49,536 bases of DNA from an uncultured Alistipes sp. (GCA_949840605.1 CATKXN010000005.1:1-49536), one strand, 5' to 3'. Shown: positions 1 to 8,154, counted from the first letter of the stretch. Notes: generated by a model from the letters alone, not told the origin. A program made the numbers and translations.

Positions 1-675
1 CAGGGTGAAGTTGCGCAGACCCCCCTCCCTGAAAGCGAGGATTCCCTCGCTGATCCAGAAGGCGGCCATCGCCACGAGGAAATAATAGGTGATCTGCGGG
101 TGGTTGGCGCCGATCTCGAGCGACGCCGTGAGCGCCGTGAGCGCCGCGCCGCACCAGACGCTGCCCCGCAGCGTCATCCATGCGCCGCCCATCATCAGCG
201 GGGCGTAGACCAGCGCCCACATCTTCGTCACGTGTCCCGCGCCGATGATCAGCAGGAAGTAGGTCGACAGCCCGTAGGCCAGCGCCGCGACGATCCCCAC
301 CCAGGGATTGACACCGAAGATCATCAGCATCAGCCACATCGACACCATGGCGAAGAAGAGGAACGCCGCCGGGGTGTCCATGATCTTCACGATCTGCCCG
401 ACGGTGCGCTTCACGAGCTGGGCCGGGTAGGCGACGTTGATCAGATAGGCGGGCATTCCGCCGAACATGCCGCCCGTCCACTGGGGGTCTTCGCCCGTCG
501 CGGCGCGCATGTCGGTGATGTCCTTGGCCATGCCTTCGTACTGGATGACGTCGTGCTGGGGCAGCACCTCGCCGCGGAACTGCGGGGCGAAGTAGAGCGC
601 GCTCACCACGAAGAAGAGCGCGAGGGCCGTTGCTGCCGGCAGCAGTTTTGTGCGTATAGCGTTCGAAAATTCCAT
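1..675 (-). CDS. YfhO family membrane protein (3' end outside window)
   Basis: The N-terminal 225 residues of a large integral membrane protein; the gene runs off the left edge. The start is MEFSNAIRTKLLPAATALA, followed by a first membrane segment, then a soluble loop containing HDVIQYEGMAKDITDM and the strongly characteristic WTGGMFGGMPAYLINV, and then closely spaced hydrophobic segments (LFFAMVSMWLMLMIFGV, WVGIVAALAYGLSTYFLLI). This arrangement matches the YfhO-type proteins found across Bacteroidetes, which resemble GT-C glycosyltransferases. Their substrate is not settled; Gram-positive YfhO is tied to glycosylation of surface polymers. The start is supported by a well-formed promoter 24 bases upstream. 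A bare membrane protein of unknown function is the alternative call. Confidence 0.8.
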   Translation of the reverse strand, partial: MEFSNAIRTKLLPAATALALFFVVSALYFAPQFRGEVLPQHDVIQYEGMAKDITDMRAATGEDPQWTGGMFGGMPAYLINVAYPAQLVKRTVGQIVKIMDTPAAFLFFAMVSMWLMLMIFGVNPWVGIVAALAYGLSTYFLLIIGAGHVTKMWALVYAPLMMGGAWMTLRGSVWCGAALTALTASLEIGANHPQITYYFLVAMAAFWISEGILAFREGGLRNFTL

Positions 676-698
676 TTTACCGAGTCTTAACCAATTAA

Positions 699-729
699 CA
701 AAGGTACGAAAATGCCGGACGGGTCCAAA
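699..729 (-). promoter_or_regulatory. Promoter of the YfhO-type gene
   Basis: On the minus strand TACCTTTG (699-706) matches the Bacteroidetes -7 box TAnnTTTG. TTTG (726-729) lies upstream with a 19-base spacer, which is the ideal spacing. The expected transcript start leaves a leader of about 20 bases before the ATG at 675. Confidence 0.7.
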
Positions 730-797
730 ACCGAACTGCTTCCGGTTCGGCAAAACCTTCCTGCCGATAAAAGGGCCGTTACGACCCCGCGTGTGAA

Positions 798-906
798 AAA
801 GCCGGACAGGGCCGAAGCCGAATCGCGTATGGCTCGACGAAACTTTCCGCTCTTTTTCTGAAAGTGCCGTTACGGCACCGGCCTCAAAGGTACGAAAAAA
901 TAGTTA
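798..906 (+). repeat. Dispersed intergenic element, copy 1 (contains a 15-base palindrome)
   Basis: Imperfect copy of an element that recurs in reverse orientation at 4005-4100. The two copies share AAAGCCGG at one end, AAACTTTCCGCTC (840-852), an identical 23-base block (861-883) and AAAAATAGT at the other end. The 23-base block contains the palindrome GTGCCGTTACGGCAC (864-878). Copy 1 is slightly longer, with an extra GGTACGAAA-like stretch near 889-897. It sits between divergent genes and reads toward the prenyl synthase. Confidence 0.75.
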
Positions 907-935
907 CTCCCCGAGCCGGGATTCCGAAAAATCAC

Positions 936-943
936 TATCTTTG
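936..943 (+). promoter_or_regulatory. -7 box of the prenyl synthase promoter
   Basis: TATCTTTG matches TAnnTTTG and ends only 5 bases before the ATG at 949, so the transcript would be leaderless or nearly so. No clear TTTG element is seen 19-21 bases upstream. Confidence 0.6.
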
Positions 944-948
944 CAGAT

Positions 949-1938
949 ATGATTACACTCGAAGACATTCACAAACCCGTGACTGCCGAGCTCGAGGCCT
1001 TCGACGAATTCGTCGACCGCCAGTTCACGGCCGAGGGGGAGTTGCTTTCCGATATGCTGCGCTACGCCCTTTCCACGCGCGGAAAAGGCATCCGTCCCAT
1101 GCTGGTGATGCTCTCGGCGGCGATGAATGCACCGGTGAAGGGGGCCGCGATGGGCCGCCGGGCCTCGCTGGCCGCCATGCTGGTCGAAATGATCCATGTG
1201 GCTTCACTGATCCACGACGATGTGATCGACGAATCGGACATGCGCCGCGGAAAGCCCTCGGCCAACGCCCGCTGGCAGTCGCACAAGGCCGTGATCCTGG
1301 GCGACTACATTCTTGCCAAAAATATGAACATCGGCCTGCAGAGCGGACAGTTCGACCTGGTGACTCACGTCTGCGGCTCGATGGCGGCGCTGTGCGAGGG
1401 CGAGGTTCTGCAGGACGACTGCGCCCGGAACCGCACGATGACCCGCCAGTTTTACCTCGACATTATATATAAGAAGACGGCCAGCCTGCTGGGCGTCAGC
1501 GCCTCGGCGGGAGCGCTGGCCGTGGGGGCTACGCGCGATAAGGTCGCCACGATGCGCCGTTTCGGCGAAGCCGTGGGCATGGCCTTCCAGATTCAGGACG
1601 ACATCCTCGACTATACCCCCTCGGCGCATACGGGCAAACCCGCCAACAACGACCTGCGCGAAGGCAAGATCACCCTGCCGTTGCTCTCGGTGCTCGAACG
1701 GGCTTCGGAGGAGCGCCGCGCCGACCTGCTGGCCCGGCTGGAGCGCTGCCGCGAGGACGACGAGGCGGTCGAATACCTGCGCTCGGCGGTCGAGAACGAA
1801 GGCGGTCTGACGTTCGCCGCCGAGGTGATGCAGGGCTATATCAGGCGGGCCGTGGAGATGCTCGCCGACTACGAAGATTCCGAATACCGCTCGGCGCTGG
1901 TCAACCTCTGCGCCTATATCGCCGAACGGGACCGCTGA
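949..1938 (+). CDS. Polyprenyl diphosphate synthase (IspA/IspB family)
   Basis: Chain-elongating trans-prenyltransferase of 329 residues that condenses isopentenyl diphosphate onto an allylic primer. The first aspartate-rich motif DDVID is at residues 90-94, inside SLIHDDVIDESDMRRGKP. The second, QDDILDY, is near 216-222. In the first motif the fifth position before DD is Ala, so no bulky residue blocks chain growth there. That suggests a long-chain product such as a menaquinone side chain or undecaprenyl precursor, but the exact chain length cannot be read here. The full length is normal for the family. The MFS gene follows after 33 bases with no intervening promoter box, so the two are probably co-transcribed. 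Confidence 0.9.
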   Translation: MITLEDIHKPVTAELEAFDEFVDRQFTAEGELLSDMLRYALSTRGKGIRPMLVMLSAAMNAPVKGAAMGRRASLAAMLVEMIHVASLIHDDVIDESDMRRGKPSANARWQSHKAVILGDYILAKNMNIGLQSGQFDLVTHVCGSMAALCEGEVLQDDCARNRTMTRQFYLDIIYKKTASLLGVSASAGALAVGATRDKVATMRRFGEAVGMAFQIQDDILDYTPSAHTGKPANNDLREGKITLPLLSVLERASEERRADLLARLERCREDDEAVEYLRSAVENEGGLTFAAEVMQGYIRRAVEMLADYEDSEYRSALVNLCAYIAERDR

Positions 1939-1971
1939 CACGATGAAACTTATTAACCTAATTCGATAAAA

Positions 1972-3276
1972 ATGGAGACAAAAAAACAAAACTATGTTTT
2001 GCCGATCGTCGTGATGATCTTCCTCTTCGGTATGATCTCGTTCGTGACGAATCTGGCTTCACCGATGGGTGACATTCTGAAGTATCAGTTCAACGTCCCG
2101 AACTGGATGGGTACGCTGGGCGTATTCGCCAACTTCATCGCCTATGCCATCATGGGTTATCCCGCGGGCAACATGCTTCAGAAGTACGGCTACAAGAAGA
2201 CCGCGCTGGTCGCCATCGCTGTCGGTTTCATCGGGGTCGGCATCCAGACGCTGTCCGGTACGGCCCAGAGCTTCGGCGTGTACCTGCTGGGTGCGTTCAT
2301 CGCAGGCTTCTCCATGTGTCTGCTCAATACGGTCGTCAACCCCATGCTGAACAAGCTCGGCGGCGGCGGCAACAAGGGCAACCAGCTGATCCAGGCCGGC
2401 GGTTCGTTCAACTCGCTCTGCGGTACGGCCGTGATCATCCTGACGGGTCTGCTGATCCCGGAGGGCATCAAGAACGCGCAGATCAGCAACGTGTTCCCGC
2501 TGATGTACGCCGCGCTGGCCATCTTCGCCTTCGCGTTCATCGTGATCAGCCTGACGAAGATTCCGGAGACCAACAAGGAGGTCGGCGTGAAGACCGCCGA
2601 GGCTTCGAAATACGGTCCGCTGTCGTTCCGTCACTTCACCCTGGGCGCTGTCGCCATCTTCGTATACGTAGGTATCGAGGTGGGTATTCCCAACGTGCTG
2701 CAGAAATGGCTGCAGAATCCCGACCTGAACGTGCTGGGCGGCGGCGTGAATGCCGAGGCCGTAGCCGGATCGGTCGCCGCCACCTATTGGTTCCTGATGC
2801 TGATCGGCCGTCTGCTCGGCGCCGCCATCGGCAGCAAGGTGTCCGCCAAGAGCATGCTGACGGTCGTTTCCTGCGTGGGCCTGCTGCTTACGCTGGGTGC
2901 GATGTTCGCTCCCGAGGTGGCTGTCAATCTTCCCGTCTTCAACGGTTCCGCGGGCTTCGGACTGGTGAACGTTCCCGTCAACGCGGCGCTGCTGGTAGTT
3001 ATCGGCCTGTGCACCTCGGTCATGTGGGGCGGCATCTTCAACCTCGCCGTCGAAGGGCTGGGCAAATACACCGAGAAGGCTTCGGGTATCTTCATGGCGC
3101 TGGTTTGCGGCGGCGGTATCCTGCCCCTGCTCCAGAATGCGATCGTTGACGTAACGGACGGCGGCATGGGCTATCTGACCAGCTACTGGGTGATCGTGAT
3201 CGCGCTGGGCTACCTGCTCTACTACGCGCTCGTGGGTTCGAAGAACGTCAACAAGGACATTCCCGTAACGGAATAA
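1972..3276 (+). CDS. Sugar:proton symporter, MFS (FucP/GluP-like)
   Basis: A 434-residue major facilitator protein with about 12 hydrophobic segments. The N-terminal FLFGMISFVTNLASPMGDIL and the stretch GFSMCLLNTVVNPMLNKLGG, followed by NKGNQLIQAGGSFNSLCG, are typical of the FucP/NagP/GluP branch, which imports fucose, glucose/galactose or N-acetylglucosamine by proton symport across the inner membrane. Substrate cannot be fixed from sequence. Glycine-rich turns (KLGGGGNKGN) and the segment VMWGGIFNLAVEGLGKYTEKASG near the C-terminus also fit the family. It lies 33 bases after the prenyl synthase and ends just before a strong hairpin terminator. There is no metabolic link to its neighbours. 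Confidence 0.85.
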   Translation: METKKQNYVLPIVVMIFLFGMISFVTNLASPMGDILKYQFNVPNWMGTLGVFANFIAYAIMGYPAGNMLQKYGYKKTALVAIAVGFIGVGIQTLSGTAQSFGVYLLGAFIAGFSMCLLNTVVNPMLNKLGGGGNKGNQLIQAGGSFNSLCGTAVIILTGLLIPEGIKNAQISNVFPLMYAALAIFAFAFIVISLTKIPETNKEVGVKTAEASKYGPLSFRHFTLGAVAIFVYVGIEVGIPNVLQKWLQNPDLNVLGGGVNAEAVAGSVAATYWFLMLIGRLLGAAIGSKVSAKSMLTVVSCVGLLLTLGAMFAPEVAVNLPVFNGSAGFGLVNVPVNAALLVVIGLCTSVMWGGIFNLAVEGLGKYTEKASGIFMALVCGGGILPLLQNAIVDVTDGGMGYLTSYWVIVIALGYLLYYALVGSKNVNKDIPVTE

Positions 3277-3306
3277 TTTTCAGCGGGCGTCTTCGCCCTG
3301 CCTTTG

Positions 3307-3340
3307 TCCGGTCCGGTTTTATCCGGGCCGGATTTTTTTT
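3307..3340 (+). terminator. Rho-independent terminator after the MFS gene
   Basis: Stem TCCGGTCCGG (3307-3316) pairs with CCGGGCCGGA (3323-3332), 10 pairs with one G-T, a 6-base loop, and is followed by eight T (3333-3340). Confidence 0.85.
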
Positions 3341-3351
3341 CTTGCCGGCGC

Positions 3352-3389
3352 AAAAAAACAGGACGGGCCTTTCGGACCGTCCTGTTTTT
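3352..3389 (-). terminator. rplS: Terminator of rplS, probably bidirectional
   Basis: ACAGGACGG (3358-3366) pairs with CCGTCCTGT (3377-3385). On the minus strand it is followed by seven T (complement of 3352-3358); on the plus strand by a run of five T, so it may also back up the upstream terminator. Confidence 0.8.
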
Positions 3390-3405
3390 CTGCAACCGCT
3401 GCGGA

Positions 3406-3783
3406 CTATTTGTCCGTGCGGGTGATACGCTTCTCCTTGATGCGGGCCTTCTTGCCGGTCAGGTCGCGCAGGTAGTAGATACGTGCACGGCGTACGACAC
3501 CGACCTTGTTGACCTCGATCTTCTCGATGTGGGGCGAGTAGAGGGGGAAGATACGCTCGACACCCACGCCGCCCGAAATCTTGCGGATGGTGAACATCTT
3601 GGTCTTGCCCGAACCCTTGATCTGGATCACTACGCCGCGGAAACTCTGGATACGCTCCTTGTTACCCTCGACGATCTTGTAGGAAACGGTGATCGTGTCA
3701 CCGGCCTTGAACGACGGTACGTCGGCGTCCGTCTTCGGCCACATCTGCTCGTTGACGAGCTTGATGATTGCGTCTTTGTTCAT
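3406..3783 (-). CDS. rplS: 50S ribosomal protein L19
   Basis: Ribosomal protein L19, which sits at the 30S-50S interface of the ribosome. The 125 residues cover the family: an N-terminal helix ([13 protein letters not shown]), then the beta-barrel core with [21 protein letters not shown] and the hallmark [12 protein letters not shown], then [20 protein letters not shown] and the basic tail [20 protein letters not shown]. Unlike the usual rimM-trmD-rplS operon, it stands alone here, with its own promoter, a leader of about 160 bases and its own terminator. The ATG at 3783 gives the expected N-terminus. Confidence 0.97.
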   Translation of the reverse strand: MNKDAIIKLVNEQMWPKTDADVPSFKAGDTITVSYKIVEGNKERIQSFRGVVIQIKGSGKTKMFTIRKISGGVGVERIFPLYSPHIEKIEVNKVGVVRRARIYYLRDLTGKKARIKEKRITRTDK

Positions 3784-3945
3784 TGTTGCAACGAATTTTT
3801 GTGTTTCGCATTCGACGTTTCCGCTGCGTTCCGGCTACCATACGGGCCCTTTGCCCGTAATCCCGCGGGAGCCGCGTCCGTCTCCGTCCGCGCCCGCATC
3901 CGCCGTACCGCCCAATGAAAGAGGTCGATATACGCCCGAAAGGGA
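3784..3945 (-). promoter_or_regulatory. Long 5' leader of rplS with a stable hairpin
   Basis: The promoter at 3949-3980 predicts a leader of about 160 bases before rplS, far longer than the other leaders in the window. It holds the perfect hairpin TACGGGC / GCCCGTA (3841-3847 and 3853-3859) with a 5-base loop, plus further GC-rich stretches. Ribosomal protein mRNAs often carry autoregulatory leaders, so this is a candidate L19-binding region. That role is inference. Confidence 0.4.
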
Positions 3946-3948
3946 CTG

Positions 3949-3980
3949 CAAATATAGGAAGAATTTTCGGAATGGTGCAA
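3949..3980 (-). promoter_or_regulatory. Promoter of rplS
   Basis: TATATTTG on the minus strand (3949-3956) with TTG (3978-3980) upstream and a 21-base spacer: a good Bacteroidetes -33/-7 promoter. Confidence 0.7.
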
Positions 3981-4004
3981 GTATTGCATGAAAAAAGCGC
4001 GATT

Positions 4005-4100
4005 TGACTATTTTTGGGGCCGGTGCCGTAACGGCACTTTTGGGAGGAGCGGAAAGTTTTGTTGCGCCGTACGCAATCCGGTTTTGAACCGCCCGGCTTT
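4005..4100 (-). repeat. Dispersed intergenic element, copy 2 (contains a 15-base palindrome)
   Basis: Reverse-orientation counterpart of 798-906. The shared 23-base block is at 4018-4040, with the palindrome at 4023-4037, and the 13-base AAACTTTCCGCTC block (minus strand) is at 4047-4059. It lies between the rplS and surE promoters and reads toward rplS, as copy 1 reads toward the prenyl synthase. Its distal end overlaps the -33 side of the surE promoter. Confidence 0.75.
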
Positions 4101-4113
4101 ATTTGTATCTTTG
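4083..4113 (+). promoter_or_regulatory. Promoter of surE
   Basis: TTTG (4083-4086), a 19-base spacer and TATCTTTG (4106-4113): an essentially perfect Bacteroidetes -33/-7 promoter. The predicted transcript start is about 8 bases before the ATG at 4125. Confidence 0.8.
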
Positions 4114-4124
4114 TACGCAAACAA

Positions 4125-4904
4125 ATGGAAAAGATGAACGACAGACTGATACTTGTCACCAACGACGACGGTTACGATTCCAAGGGCCTGGCCGCCGCCG
4201 TCGAGGTGGCCCGGGGCTTCGGCCGGGTGGTGGTCGTGGCTCCCGAGACGACGCAGAGCGGCATGAGCCAGGCCATCACGATGTACAATCCCCTCTACCT
4301 GCGGCGCGTCCGCGAGGAGGAGGGGCTCGAAATATACGCCTTTTCGGGAACCCCGGTCGACTGCGTGAAGATGGCCTTCGACTACCTGCTGCGCGACGAG
4401 CGCGTCGATCTGGTGATCTCGGGCATCAACCACGGCTCCAACTCGGCCGTCAACGTGCTCTATTCCGGAACGATGGGCGCGGCTATCGAGGGCAGTTTCT
4501 ACGGCTGTCCGGCCATCGGGCTGTCGCTCGACGACCACCGCGGCGACGCCGATTTCGACGCGGCGGTCGTCTACGGCAAACGGATCGTCGGCGACATCCT
4601 CGCCGCGGAGATCGAACTGCCGCTGTGCCTTAACGTGAATGTCCCGGTCGGACGCCCCGAGGCGATCCGGGGAATAAGGCTCTGCCGCCAGAACCGCGGT
4701 TTCTGGCGCGAGGAGTTCTACCGCCACGAAGATCCCCGGGGACGCGAATATTTCTGGCTCACGGGCGAGTTCGTCAACGGCGAACCCGGAGCGGAGGACA
4801 CCGACGAATGGGCCCTGGCGAACAACTACGTGGCGGTGGTTCCCGTGCAGACGGACCTGACCGATTACCGCCAGCTGAAAAATCTTGGCGATGTGCTGAA
4901 ATAA
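4125..4904 (+). CDS. surE: 5'/3'-nucleotidase SurE
   Basis: Metal-dependent phosphatase acting on nucleoside monophosphates, cytoplasmic. The family hallmark LVTNDDGYDSKG near the N-terminus carries the two metal-binding aspartates. The second signature GINHGSNSAVNVLYSGTMGA supplies the active-site Asn and Ser residues, and the mid-protein segment SGTPVDCVKMAFDYLL is also typical. The 259 residues are a normal length. I chose the ATG at 4125 because of promoter spacing; an in-frame ATG at 4134 is equally possible. The reading frame stays open upstream to 4059, but that start would lie upstream of the promoter. Confidence 0.93.
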   Translation: MEKMNDRLILVTNDDGYDSKGLAAAVEVARGFGRVVVVAPETTQSGMSQAITMYNPLYLRRVREEEGLEIYAFSGTPVDCVKMAFDYLLRDERVDLVISGINHGSNSAVNVLYSGTMGAAIEGSFYGCPAIGLSLDDHRGDADFDAAVVYGKRIVGDILAAEIELPLCLNVNVPVGRPEAIRGIRLCRQNRGFWREEFYRHEDPRGREYFWLTGEFVNGEPGAEDTDEWALANNYVAVVPVQTDLTDYRQLKNLGDVLK

Positions 4905-4915
4905 TCGTATATTTG
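4885..4915 (+). promoter_or_regulatory. Promoter of the two-component pair
   Basis: TTG (4885-4887, inside the end of surE), a 20-base spacer and TATATTTG (4908-4915). The leader to the kinase ATG would be about 19 bases, so the pair can be transcribed independently of surE. Confidence 0.65.
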
Positions 4916-4937
4916 CCGTAAGACAAATCCGACGCCT

Positions 4938-5912
4938 ATGCTGATCAAGATTCTGCTCGTCATCGCCATCGTCATCCAGTGCGTCGCCACGGGCTATGCC
5001 CTGCGGCTGGTGCGCACCACCAAATACAATTCGGTGTGGATTCTCTTCATCGTGGGTTTCTCGCTGCTCTCGGTCGAGCGTCTCGTGCAGCTGCTCCTCG
5101 CCTCCGGGTTCGAGGTCATTCCTCGCTGGTGGTTCGGCTACCTGGGCATCGTGATTTCGGTCTGCCTGTCGATCGGCGTGATGTATGCCCACAAGCTCTT
5201 CAAATACATCGACCGGCTCAACCGCCAGCGTTCGATGCTCAACAAGCGCATCCTGACGGCCGTGCTCCGCACCGAGGAGAAGGCCCGGTCGCGCTTTTCG
5301 AAAGAGCTGCACGACGGCCTCGGACCGCTGCTTTCGTCGGCGCGGATGTCGCTCACGGCCCTTTCGCGCGAGGAGCACGATGCCGACCAGCGCGAGATCA
5401 TCGACAACACGACCTATGTGATCGACGAGGCGATCCGCTCGCTGCGCGAAATCTCGAACAACCTTTCGCCGCACGTGCTCAACGACTTCGGACTGGCGCG
5501 CGGGGTACAGAACTTCATCGACAAAAGCGCCGCGATGCACGACGTGAAGATCCGCTTCACGACCAACCTGCGTTCGGAGCGCTACGACACCGACATCGAG
5601 GTCATCCTCTACCGCGTGATCTGCGAGCTGATCAACAACTCGCTCAAACACGCCGCCTGTACGGCAGTCAACCTTTCGCTGTCGCAGAACGGCCACGAGC
5701 TGACGCTCGACTATACGGACAACGGCCGGGGATTCAATCCGCAGGCGATGATGGACTGCGGCATGGGGCTCTCGAACATCGCTTCGCGCATCAATTCGCT
5801 GGGTGGGACCTTCGACATCTCCTCGGCCAAAGGCAAGGGAATGCGTGCCGCCATCCACGTCCATACGCAGCAGGACCCTGCGCCTGCCAAACACCGCAAA
5901 CGCCGCCGATAA
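4938..5912 (+). CDS. Membrane sensor histidine kinase, NarX/DesK type (HisKA_3)
   Basis: A 324-residue sensor kinase. Three hydrophobic segments (about residues 4-22, 31-48 and 66-84) anchor it, with almost no periplasmic domain, so the signal may be sensed within the membrane. Residues 90-115 are a likely coiled coil. The HisKA_3 phosphoacceptor is His125 in FSKELHDGLGPLLSSAR. The ATP-binding domain has the N box ELINNSLKHA (230-239), the DNGRGFN box near 262, and GMGLSNIASRINSLGG. The response regulator starts one base after its stop, so the two form a pair. The C-terminus ends in a basic tail (KHRKRRR). The stimulus is unknown. Confidence 0.9.
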   Translation: MLIKILLVIAIVIQCVATGYALRLVRTTKYNSVWILFIVGFSLLSVERLVQLLLASGFEVIPRWWFGYLGIVISVCLSIGVMYAHKLFKYIDRLNRQRSMLNKRILTAVLRTEEKARSRFSKELHDGLGPLLSSARMSLTALSREEHDADQREIIDNTTYVIDEAIRSLREISNNLSPHVLNDFGLARGVQNFIDKSAAMHDVKIRFTTNLRSERYDTDIEVILYRVICELINNSLKHAACTAVNLSLSQNGHELTLDYTDNGRGFNPQAMMDCGMGLSNIASRINSLGGTFDISSAKGKGMRAAIHVHTQQDPAPAKHRKRRR

Positions 5913-5913
5913 T

Positions 5914-6549
5914 ATGGAACGCCGAATTCTGCTTGTAGACGACCATTCGCTTTTCCGCAACGGACTGCGGGGACTGCTCGAACGCTGTGCGGAGTGCCGC
6001 GTGGTGGGCGAGGCGGCCAGTGGCGAGGAGTTTCTGGCCATGCTGGACGATGTCGATGCCGACATCGTCTTCATGGATTTCTCGATGCCGGGGCTCGACG
6101 GCGCGCAGACGACCGAGCGGGCGCTGGCGCGGCGTCCCGACCTGCGGATCATCACCCTTTCGATGTTCGGCGAGGAGAGCTACTATTCGCGGATGGTCGA
6201 GGCCGGGGCCCGGGGTTTCCTGCTGAAGGATTCCGACATCGGCGACGTGATCGAGGCCATCGAGACGGTGGCGGACGGCGGCAGCTACTTTTCGCCGCAG
6301 CTGCTGTCCTCGCTGACGGGACGCATGCGCACGCGTGAGGATGCCGCCGACGAGCAGCTTTCGTCGCGCGAACGGGAGATTCTGGTGGCGGTCTGCCGGG
6401 GATTGTCGAATCAGGAGATCGCCGACGAACTTTTCATCTCGAAGCGCACGGTGGACAAGCACCGCGCCAATATTCTCGAAAAGACCGGCTGCAAGAACAC
6501 CGCCTCGCTGGTGGTATATGCCATCCGCAACGGCATTGTCGACATTTAG
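5914..6549 (+). CDS. NarL/FixJ-family response regulator
   Basis: A 211-residue response regulator. The receiver domain (about 1-120) has acidic residues Asp9/Asp10 (LLVDDHSLFRNGLRGLL), phosphoacceptor Asp55 in IVFMDFSMPGLDG, and the conserved Lys in GFLLKDSDIGDVIEAI. The LuxR-type DNA-binding domain (about 150-207) has LSSREREILVAVCRGLSNQE, then IADELFISKRTVDKHRANI. It follows the kinase with a one-base gap and no promoter box, so it is its cognate partner. I cannot identify the target genes from this window. The start ATG follows directly after the kinase stop; a longer upstream frame only overlaps the kinase gene. Confidence 0.93.
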   Translation: MERRILLVDDHSLFRNGLRGLLERCAECRVVGEAASGEEFLAMLDDVDADIVFMDFSMPGLDGAQTTERALARRPDLRIITLSMFGEESYYSRMVEAGARGFLLKDSDIGDVIEAIETVADGGSYFSPQLLSSLTGRMRTREDAADEQLSSREREILVAVCRGLSNQEIADELFISKRTVDKHRANILEKTGCKNTASLVVYAIRNGIVDI

Positions 6550-6664
6550 GTTTCGATTCTTACGGGTATTTTTTGCACTTCGCTTGCGGTCCGGGACAGG
6601 CACACACTTCGGTATGCTCCTGCCCGGTCACTTCACGAAGCCCGAATCCTGCGCCGTGATAATC

Positions 6665-6688
6665 AAAACCCCGTCTCTTGAGCGGGTT
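6665..6688 (-). terminator. Weak candidate terminator of cls
   Basis: A short imperfect stem (AACCCG against CGGGGTT, one bulged G) beginning at the cls stop codon, followed by four T on the minus strand. The rest of 6550-6664, between the convergent response regulator and cls, shows no clear signal. Confidence 0.3.
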
Positions 6689-8102
6689 ACAACAGCGGGG
6701 AGAAGACCCGCATGAGCGATTCGGTCCAGCGACGCGGCCGCGGACGGTTGAACCATTCGTTCGGGGTCAGGGCGTGGCAGCGCGTGGCGTCGTCGCGGAA
6801 CACGGCGTCCATACGGGCCGTGAACTCCGTGTCGTAGACGAAGGCGTTGATCTCGAAATTGTGTTCGAAGCTGCGGAAATCCATGTTCGCCGAGCCGATT
6901 ACGGTCAGCGTATCGTCGATGATCAGCAGTTTGGAGTGCAGGAATCCGGGTTTGTAGAACAGAATCTTCACCCCGGCCTTCATCATGTCGTCGAGGTAGG
7001 AGTGCGACGCCAGGTCCACGACTTTCGAGTCGGAGCGTGCCGGGAGCATCAGCCGCACGTCGACGCCGGCCAGCGCCGCCACCTGCAGGGCCGTGTTCAG
7101 CACGTCCGAGGGCAGGTAGTAGGGGGTCTGTATCCAGATCCGCCGCCGGGCGTTCGAAACGGCGTAGCTGTCGGCCTGCAGCAGCGCCCGCCATTGGCCG
7201 AAGGGACCGCTGGGGACGATCTGGAGAATGTCGTCCGTGTGCCGTTCCGACTGGGGGAAATAATCCGCGCCCGTTATGTGCTGCTTGGTGGTCGCCGACC
7301 AGTCGCTCAGGAACGACACCTGGAGCCCTGCGGCGCCGCTGCCCTCGATCCGGAAATGGGTGTCGCGCCACGAACCCCACCCCGTGCCGCGGACGTAGCG
7401 GTCGGCGACGTTCATGCCGCCGATGAATCCCACGCGGCCGTCGATGACGGCGATCTTGCGGTGGTTGCGGTAGTTGACCTTGCTGGTGAAGAGCGGGAAC
7501 TTCACGTGCAGGAACGAGAATACCTCGATCCCTTCGCGGCGCATCCCCTCGAAAAAGGACTTTTTCACACCGCTGCATCCCACGTCGTCGTAGAGGATGC
7601 GCACCTCGACTCCCTGCCGGACCTTCTCCACCAGCGCGTCGCGCAGGCGGCAGCCCGTTTCGTCGTCGCAGAAGATGTAATACTGGATGTGGATGTGGTG
7701 CTTCGCCCGGGCGATCTCCGCCAGCAGGGCCTCCATCTTCGACGTGCCGTCGGTGTAGGGGGTGATGCGGCTGCCGAAGAGCGCGACGGAGTGGGTCGTG
7801 CTGTAGAGGAGCGCGGCCAGCCGGCGGTGCTCCTCCGGGATTTCGGGCCGTCCGGTGTCGCGGGTCTCCTCGAGCTGCATGGTGATACGCCGGCGCGTGC
7901 GGCGCGAGATGATGCGCCGTTTGGAGAGGTTCTGCCCGAAGAAGAAATAGAACACCAGCCCCACGACGGGGGCGAACACGAGCACGATGATCCACGGCAG
8001 CGTTTTCAGCGGGTTCCGGTTGTCGGTGATGATGATCAGGACGATACCGAGGATCGTGACCGTATAGAGTACGAGAAAAGTATATGTCAGTAACTGCTGC
8101 AT
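6687..8102 (-). CDS. cls: Cardiolipin synthase (phospholipase D family)
   Basis: Makes cardiolipin from phosphatidylglycerol at the inner membrane. Two N-terminal hydrophobic segments form a hairpin (LVLYTVTILGIVLIIIT; LPWIIVLVFAPVVGLVFYFF). Two HKD motifs follow, each in the expected setting: NHRKIAVIDGRVGFIGGMN in the first half and LHSKLLIIDDTLTVIGSANM in the second. The 471 residues are normal for ClsA-type enzymes. The DUF4837 gene lies 52 bases upstream on the same strand with no promoter box between, so the two are probably co-transcribed. That gap contains the palindrome CACGGCGCCGTG (near 8126-8137), of unknown meaning. Confidence 0.93.
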   Translation of the reverse strand: MQQLLTYTFLVLYTVTILGIVLIIITDNRNPLKTLPWIIVLVFAPVVGLVFYFFFGQNLSKRRIISRRTRRRITMQLEETRDTGRPEIPEEHRRLAALLYSTTHSVALFGSRITPYTDGTSKMEALLAEIARAKHHIHIQYYIFCDDETGCRLRDALVEKVRQGVEVRILYDDVGCSGVKKSFFEGMRREGIEVFSFLHVKFPLFTSKVNYRNHRKIAVIDGRVGFIGGMNVADRYVRGTGWGSWRDTHFRIEGSGAAGLQVSFLSDWSATTKQHITGADYFPQSERHTDDILQIVPSGPFGQWRALLQADSYAVSNARRRIWIQTPYYLPSDVLNTALQVAALAGVDVRLMLPARSDSKVVDLASHSYLDDMMKAGVKILFYKPGFLHSKLLIIDDTLTVIGSANMDFRSFEHNFEINAFVYDTEFTARMDAVFRDDATRCHALTPNEWFNRPRPRRWTESLMRVFSPLL

Positions 8103-8154
8103 ATCTTCGGTTTCTTCGTTTCGTACACGGCGCCGTGCGCCGAAGGCCCGCGGA

